DNA of 64,000 bases from JABWBD01 sp040768665 (lineage in GTDB: Bacteria > Planctomycetota > Planctomycetia > Pirellulales > Thermoguttaceae). Position 1 is the first letter of the stretch. The number at the start of each line of letters is the position of its first letter. Below are positions 58,724 to 64,000 of this stretch, in pieces. Location: NCBI GenBank assembly GCA_040768665.1, contig JAXGMN010000031.1:62001-126000 (forward strand). The letters are read 5' to 3'. Under the pieces are notes generated by a model, which had not been told where the DNA came from, did no database searches, and saw only the letters and a list, made by a program, of their open reading frames with translations. A program made the translations under genes and the position numbers.

Positions 58724-61700
58724 TCAAGGGGAGAGAATCTCAATTCCCGAAAGGACCGGTGACGTGGCCGCCGCCGGTGTTTTTGCATGGGGCACCAGTT
58801 CCACGACGAGGGCCCTCGCCGCAACGATGCCGTCGAACTGCTTGACCAGAGCTCGCCTGGCTGCGCCCGCCTCTCTCACAATATCGAAATCCTTCAAAAC
58901 GACCTTGTTCTGGAGTTTGACATCGAAGACGCGTTGGCCCGGCGCCGCAGCATCGAGTTCGGCAAAGTGGAGCCGCACCGACAGGGATCTCTCCTGGGCC
59001 TCTTCCGGCGGCACCGCGATCAGCCGCTCAAAGCCTTTTCCGAGCTGAGGTGGAGCGGCGATCGGCGCCCGGCCGCCCACGCGGATCATCGTGTCGTTTT
59101 GCGCCAGCCCGGCCATCGCCAACGTCTTCCACGGGATCGCCAGTTCGGCCGAGAATTGATGCTCGTCGGCATGGACGGCGCTGGACCACGCCCCCGCGTA
59201 CTCCGCGCGTTCCCCTTCCGCCCCCAGCGGCGGCAGTGGAACGGGGAAAGGATGCGGAGGCACCGCCGCGTACAGCCCGCTCGAATCCGCCTTCGCCGCC
59301 CGGTGGAACGTTATCGCCTCGCTCGGCTTCTCCGCGAGGCGGAACACCTGATAGGCAAGCGGGTCCTTCCGGGGATCTCCCGCAGGGTGCCACAGTGCCT
59401 GGAAGCGATACTTCTCACCGCGACCGTCGTCGTCGTTGACAAGGATCTGCAGGCCGAACTCGCGGCCGAGTTGTGGCTCGGCGCCGAGATTGCTCCATGG
59501 CAGGCAGAGTTCGATCTGGTATCCCCGCGGGGTTTTTCGCGCGGCGGCGTCGACCGAGAGTTCCGTCCGCTTGTCCTTGCGGTAGTCGGTGAAGTGGGTT
59601 CGCGCCGTCGACTGCGTCGGGTCGGTTCCGGGCGCGGCCACCAGTCGATAGCCCTCATCGCTGCCCCGCTCGCGCGTCAGCAGTAGTTCGATGCAATCGG
59701 CCTGGTCGAGGGTCGCCAGGCTGGGCGCCTGGCGGACCGAGTTGTCGTTCACTTCGGCCAGCAGCAGCAGACCTCGCTCGTTCCAGCCGATCCGCAGGCC
59801 GGCGTCGAGATCGCTGGCCGCGCGCAGCTTGCCGTCCGGCCCGGGAAGCGATGTGACTCGCAGTCCGCGGTCGCCCCAATCGGTCGCATCTCCGTCGACC
59901 GAAACATCCAGCCGCGGGATATCGCACCGCGGAAGGGCCGGCGTGACGTAATGCCAAAGCGCATCGTAACGGGCCCCCGACGCCGACACCCCCAGGTGAA
60001 AGCAACTTTGGCTCGGCTTATCGCGATCCTTGGGAAGGGGCGCCAGATAAAGCTCGAAGGCGTCGTCTTTCCATACCGGCGCGTCGTCGCCCGCCGTGCT
60101 TTTCTTCCAGGGTGTGCTTGCGCTGGCGGGCTTCTTGTAAGCAAGATAGAGGTTCTCGGCGTCATGCCTCAGGGTGACCGAGGCGCCGCCGTCCAGGGCG
60201 ATCGCCTTGTAGCCGTCCCAGCAAGGCTCGTCGGCAGAGCCGTCCACGCTTGGGGCGCCGTCCACCGGCCAAGCGCTGATCCCTTGGTCCAGGATTTCCA
60301 GGTCGAGTTCGGCCCGCAGGGGCCCGTTCAATCCACTGGTATAAATCCAGGGGCAATCGCTGCCGGCAACAGGGACCGCATCGGCATTGACGCGGTACGT
60401 CCCAAAGCCTTCGGAACTGTCGAACCGGAAGGGCACGGCGATATCGGTTCGGGCGGCAGGCGTTTTCGGGCGGGGCGCCGCCAACCAGAGCTTACCCTCG
60501 GCGTCGCGCTGGTCGCCCGGCGCACCGAGGTTCAGAGCGACTTGCTTGACCGAGGTGGTCGGCAGACGATTGTAGAACACGGACCAATTCTCTTGCCTGC
60601 CGGCAGGGGCGAGGGCGACGGTCGTCTGGTAGCAGTACGAGCACGTGCAGGCGGCGTCGGCCGGTGGCATCAGCAGCAGCCCGCCGGCAGCGATGGCGTT
60701 CACGTGGCAGCCCGCGCGGACGCCGCCGAAGTTGTGAACACCCGTATCGTCCGCCAGGTCGTACATGCCTAGCGTTCCGGAACGGAACATAAGCAGATTG
60801 GGTGCCGCGGATATCGAACCGCAGCCGTACGAACGCGAGAAATCCCAAGCAACCTCGGCATCGGTAAAAGGATTCTTTCGCCGTTTGGCATCGCCGGTGG
60901 CCAGGTCGTAGGCCATCGGTTCACCGTAGATCGTGTCGCCGACGAGAACGGGGAACCTAGCCATCCGCACGGGCCGGTCGTAGAGCAACTTGCCGGTGGC
61001 CGCTTCGTAACCGGTCATCCCGTTTCCACCGGTCGCGAGAAGCACGCCCTGGGAAGACCACAACTCGGTCCGTCCCGAGATCGCTTCTTCCGTCTCCCAG
61101 ACCGGTTGGCCGGTATCGGCGTTCAACGCCACCAGCCGCCAGGTCGCGTCGAGCGGTTCGCCGCGCTGCTTCGCCCGGCTGATCGACTGAGGCGTGGTCG
61201 CGTCGATCAGACAGACGAGGTCGCCCACCAGGCAGACCGCGTTATTGCTGATGGTGGCGGCTGCCGTGTAGGTCCACCGAAGGGCGCCGTCTCGGTCGAG
61301 AAGGAAGAGCCGGTCGCTGGCCTGTTGGCTGCCCTCTCCTCCGAGCACCCCGCGAGGACTCACAGCCAGGTAGCTCCACGTTCGAGGCGAACCACCCTTC
61401 TTGGCCGGCGCCTCCGCGTTCGGCGGCAGTGGATACGTCTGGACTGTCTCGCCCGACTCCGCATCGAGACGGAGGCAGGCATCGTCGACCACCAAATAGA
61501 CATTCTGGTCGTCGGCGGCGATGTTGCTTCCGGTGGTGGTTACCGGGTAACGGCCGACTTTTGGCAGATCGCGCCGCCACAGCAGCCGTCCGTTGTAGGC
61601 ATCAACGGCCATCAGGCTCCGCTGGCCCGCGATGAACATCCGCCCGGCGACACACAGCGGGGCCGGCCCTTTCCAGTGCCGCGAGATCAGCCACTCGGGG

Positions 61701-63817
61701 CCGGGCTCGCCGAACCAGAGTAGCTTCAGCGGAAGTCGCACGCGCTGGTCCGGGCTGCAGCCGCTCTTGGCGGCGTCGGCGTATTGATGCGTCCAGTCGC
61801 CCTCTCCGGGCAAGGCGGCACGGGTGACCTGCACCCAATCCCCGTCTACCGAGACCTCGCCGGCGGGAATCTTGGCCTCGGCCAGCCGCCGCCGGATCCG
61901 ATCCGCCCTGTCTGCAGAGCCGCCGCGGGCGAAGCATGCCGTCCCGCCATGCGGCCGCAACACACGATACACCTCGGCGACCGACAGCTCATCATCCTCG
62001 GCCGCCGCATCCGGCAGCACCACAAGGTCGGCAAAATAATCCGGATAGACCGGGTTGCCGAGCGTTCCCTGCTGCACGGTGACACGGACTCCGTGCCATC
62101 CTGCGGCATCCAGCGCTTGGCGCGACGAGGCCACCTTGGCGGCATCCGGCTCGACACAGGCGATGTTCAACTCCGAGCGGCGAGCCAGTTCCGCGAGCAG
62201 ACGCCCGTCGCCCGCACCCACTGCCAGGCAATATCCGGCTCGTTTTCCACTCCGCTGGAGGATCGCCTCGGCGAGATCTGCTGCCGCAGCCTCCGGCTCG
62301 TTCTTTGTGAGCCGCGCAGCCTCCTCCGAGGGCGACTCAGCCGATGATTGCTGCTGAGGCTGGGCGCCGTAGCAGAAGATCGTGCCCGCGGTCGTGCTCA
62401 CCAGCAGGCGGCCGTCGGCGACGGCCAGGCTGCGAGCCTGACCGTCGAGCTTGTCCTCCCAGACGGCGCGACCGTTTTGGGTGTCGATCGCCGTCACCGT
62501 GTCTTGCCCGCCGGTCACGAGCAGGTTGCCGGCCAGGATCATGGCATAGGTGCGGCCGTGGGGAGTCTCCCAGCGGGTGCAGTCTTGCACCTTGGCGCCG
62601 CCTGCCCACGCGGTGAAGTCGTAGGCCGTCACCGAACCGCTGCCGGAAGCATAAAGATTGCCGCCGTGAGCCACTGTGCAGAGCTTTCCGGGGAAATCGC
62701 GGCGGACGCTGCCCGTCTGGGCGTCGAAGGCGACCATGCCGTCGTTCTTGTCGGGCGCGTATTCGCCCAACTGCACGTCGATATCGGGGCCGACATGGCA
62801 CCGCCAGCCGAACAACAGCCCCTCGGCCAGCATGTGCCAAGATCCGCCCCAGCGGTCGCCCCATGTGGTCGGGCGGCTGTTGTAATAGACGAGATCGCCT
62901 TTTTCGCGGTCGAACGCCGCCGCCACATTCCGCCCGGTCGGCACAAAGAGCTGCCCCGGGTGCCCCAGCAGGTATCCCTGCGGCGCGACGCCGGAAACGG
63001 CACACGCCGGCGGATGGGGCTGCGCGATATAGTCGCTGCCGCTGGTCTGGTTTTGCCAGACGATCTGTCCGTCGTTGGCCTTCAAGGCATAGAGCCAGAC
63101 GCCTTCGTTGGGCCACATGCCCGCGGTGAAGTAGACGAGCCCCGACTCGACGGCGACGCCGGTGCGAAGCGGCCATCGCGAGATCAATTGTCCATTGCCG
63201 ATGATCCGTTCGTTGCGGAGCCCGCCGCGAAACCGCCAGAGGAGCCGGCCGTCGGCGGCGGAGAGGCAGTAGAGGCAGCCATCGTCGGAAGCTACGAACA
63301 CTCGGCCCCTTTCGATCGCCGGCGCGAAGCGGACCGGGCCTTCGGTGAAAAACGACCACCGCGTCTGTCCGGTCGCGAGGTCCAGTGCGTAGACCTTGTG
63401 GTCGGCCGATGAGCCGAAGAAGGCCAGCCCTTCGGCGGCCACGACCTCATACGCGTGGTCAAAGGCCAGCCGGTTGAGCTCTCGCCCCGGCTCCGGCCAG
63501 GCGGGCCTGGGAGCATGGCGCGAGGCATGGCGCCACTGCCGGTGGAGCGGCGTGGCGAGGGTCTCCTCGGTGACACCGCTGCGGGCCAGGTCGTGCCGGT
63601 AGGCGGGCCAATCTGCAGCAAGCGAGCCGCATGTGATCGCCAGGGCCATCGAGACCGCCACGGAACCGAGCAGTCGCCGCGCAATGAAAACAGAGCATTT
63701 CAGAACCGAAACTATCGTCTCCGCCGGCCGAGAAATCCGGCACCATCGAGAAGCATTGAAATCGGTTCTCAAATATTCTTCTTGTACCCGTTTCTTGCGA
63801 AACTGCGCCATTGGCAT
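58724..63817 (-). CDS. Giant secreted PQQ-like propeller protein with methyltransferase, CBM9 and malectin-like domains
   Basis: This is a 1,697-residue protein from the ATG at 63817 (GGGAG upstream; the longer frame to 63919 is less likely). A long basic leader precedes a signal helix (LGSVAVSMALAITCGSLAAD, ending near residue 70). The first PQQ-like propeller at ~75-520 has repeats such as VYALDLATGQTRWSF. A class-I methyltransferase-like region lies at ~555-700 (LAVGAGDGRLLAELARR, VYRVLRPHG). The second propeller at ~715-1130 contains a Cys cluster, ACTCSYCYQT. Two CBM9/DOMON-like carbohydrate-binding units follow (DDAFELYLAP, DCIELLLTRE, CLPWSNLG). The malectin-like C-terminus has VRLHFAELDAAAPGQRVFDV. 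It is exported and may bind PQQ or sugars; catalytic activity is uncertain. It is monocistronic. Confidence 0.85.
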   Translation of the reverse strand: MPMAQFRKKRVQEEYLRTDFNASRWCRISRPAETIVSVLKCSVFIARRLLGSVAVSMALAITCGSLAADWPAYRHDLARSGVTEETLATPLHRQWRHASRHAPRPAWPEPGRELNRLAFDHAYEVVAAEGLAFFGSSADHKVYALDLATGQTRWSFFTEGPVRFAPAIERGRVFVASDDGCLYCLSAADGRLLWRFRGGLRNERIIGNGQLISRWPLRTGVAVESGLVYFTAGMWPNEGVWLYALKANDGQIVWQNQTSGSDYIAQPHPPACAVSGVAPQGYLLGHPGQLFVPTGRNVAAAFDREKGDLVYYNSRPTTWGDRWGGSWHMLAEGLLFGWRCHVGPDIDVQLGEYAPDKNDGMVAFDAQTGSVRRDFPGKLCTVAHGGNLYASGSGSVTAYDFTAWAGGAKVQDCTRWETPHGRTYAMILAGNLLVTGGQDTVTAIDTQNGRAVWEDKLDGQARSLAVADGRLLVSTTAGTIFCYGAQPQQQSSAESPSEEAARLTKNEPEAAAADLAEAILQRSGKRAGYCLAVGAGDGRLLAELARRSELNIACVEPDAAKVASSRQALDAAGWHGVRVTVQQGTLGNPVYPDYFADLVVLPDAAAEDDELSVAEVYRVLRPHGGTACFARGGSADRADRIRRRLAEAKIPAGEVSVDGDWVQVTRAALPGEGDWTHQYADAAKSGCSPDQRVRLPLKLLWFGEPGPEWLISRHWKGPAPLCVAGRMFIAGQRSLMAVDAYNGRLLWRRDLPKVGRYPVTTTGSNIAADDQNVYLVVDDACLRLDAESGETVQTYPLPPNAEAPAKKGGSPRTWSYLAVSPRGVLGGEGSQQASDRLFLLDRDGALRWTYTAAATISNNAVCLVGDLVCLIDATTPQSISRAKQRGEPLDATWRLVALNADTGQPVWETEEAISGRTELWSSQGVLLATGGNGMTGYEAATGKLLYDRPVRMARFPVLVGDTIYGEPMAYDLATGDAKRRKNPFTDAEVAWDFSRSYGCGSISAAPNLLMFRSGTLGMYDLADDTGVHNFGGVRAGCHVNAIAAGGLLLMPPADAACTCSYCYQTTVALAPAGRQENWSVFYNRLPTTSVKQVALNLGAPGDQRDAEGKLWLAAPRPKTPAARTDIAVPFRFDSSEGFGTYRVNADAVPVAGSDCPWIYTSGLNGPLRAELDLEILDQGISAWPVDGAPSVDGSADEPCWDGYKAIALDGGASVTLRHDAENLYLAYKKPASASTPWKKSTAGDDAPVWKDDAFELYLAPLPKDRDKPSQSCFHLGVSASGARYDALWHYVTPALPRCDIPRLDVSVDGDATDWGDRGLRVTSLPGPDGKLRAASDLDAGLRIGWNERGLLLLAEVNDNSVRQAPSLATLDQADCIELLLTRERGSDEGYRLVAAPGTDPTQSTARTHFTDYRKDKRTELSVDAAARKTPRGYQIELCLPWSNLGAEPQLGREFGLQILVNDDDGRGEKYRFQALWHPAGDPRKDPLAYQVFRLAEKPSEAITFHRAAKADSSGLYAAVPPHPFPVPLPPLGAEGERAEYAGAWSSAVHADEHQFSAELAIPWKTLAMAGLAQNDTMIRVGGRAPIAAPPQLGKGFERLIAVPPEEAQERSLSVRLHFAELDAAAPGQRVFDVKLQNKVVLKDFDIVREAGAARRALVKQFDGIVAARALVVELVPHAKTPAAATSPVLSGIEILSP

Positions 63818-64000
63818 GATGGTCTCCCTTCGGATCGAGCTTGCGTTTGGCAGTCCCTGCGAGCTGGTCCCTGGATAGCAACTCACAACGCCCGCATTAT
63901 GCCACGCAGTGTCCGGCATGTCGACACCGCCCTGCGAGACGCGCTTGAGCGACGGATGCCCGAATGAGGCGACCGCAGCGGGATGGCCCTGCTCAGCAAA

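Noticed and set aside
1..64000. tRNA, rRNA and riboswitches
   Set aside because: No cloverleaf-like GGTTCRA context, rRNA core sequence or known riboswitch core was noticed. A covariance-model scan would be decisive and was not possible here.

Overview
The window is GC-rich chromosomal DNA that looks planctomycete, probably from the Pirellulales side of the phylum. The evidence is the partial protein at the left edge, whose N-terminus carries CEPLEERSLLA, a variant of the planctomycete LEPLEERRLLA secretion motif. Further support comes from many Tat-signal sugar-related enzymes, a giant PQQ-like propeller protein, and GGGGACAG-type palindromes between genes. No rRNA, tRNA, CRISPR array or intact transposase was found.

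Layout. 1-5350 holds exported carbohydrate or adhesion-type proteins (Calx-beta-like repeats, a sialidase-like propeller, a propeller fused to an esterase). 5688-10745 is a signalling block: an SPFH-domain protein, a histidine kinase, an NtrC-type sigma-54 activator, an FHA protein behind a convincing sigma-54 promoter and upstream palindrome, and a truncated receiver gene. The receiver gene breaks exactly where a nine-gene Mrp-type Na+/H+ antiporter operon ends (10746-18100, minus strand). 18285-30629 is a stress island: three universal stress proteins, a baeRF (eRF1-like) protein, a relic of a cation ATPase, a formate/nitrite-type channel, a CsrA-BON fusion, a receiver protein, a deletion-fused kinase/NtrC pseudogene, a PP2C phosphatase with the same sensor domain as the kinases, an M50-CBS site-2 protease and a YjdF-like membrane protein. 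Its composition resembles the mycobacterial DosR dormancy regulon.

30752-34464 returns to sugar metabolism (GH28, UroD-like, a Tat-exported isomerase-like barrel). 34605-43502 is a tightly coupled minus-strand operon: a polytopic His/Cys-bearing membrane protein, three SPFH proteins, a P1B-like ATPase with CPG in place of CPC, a cyclophilin lipoprotein, a zinc-ribbon membrane protein and a thioesterase. This is the best candidate for an undescribed membrane system. 43563-45094 holds a NifX-like protein and two DUF5320-like proteins. 45811-51975 has two Tat-exported DegT-type aminotransferases, an aspartoacylase-like enzyme, a deacetylase-like protein and an exported amidotransferase. 52308-54235 has a racemase, a 1-Cys peroxiredoxin and an exported TrmO-like protein. 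54258-58516 is a second metal/Fe-S cluster: three NifX-like proteins, two ferredoxin-bearing MinD-type ATPases and a DUF89 protein. The window ends with a 1,697-residue secreted protein combining PQQ-like propellers, a methyltransferase-like domain, CBM9-like domains and a malectin-like domain.

Five palindromic element types sit between genes. One lies inside the Mrp operon and supplies the stop codon of mrpB. Several truncated genes (10594, 21263, 25107) show that the 10-27 kb stretch has been rearranged.
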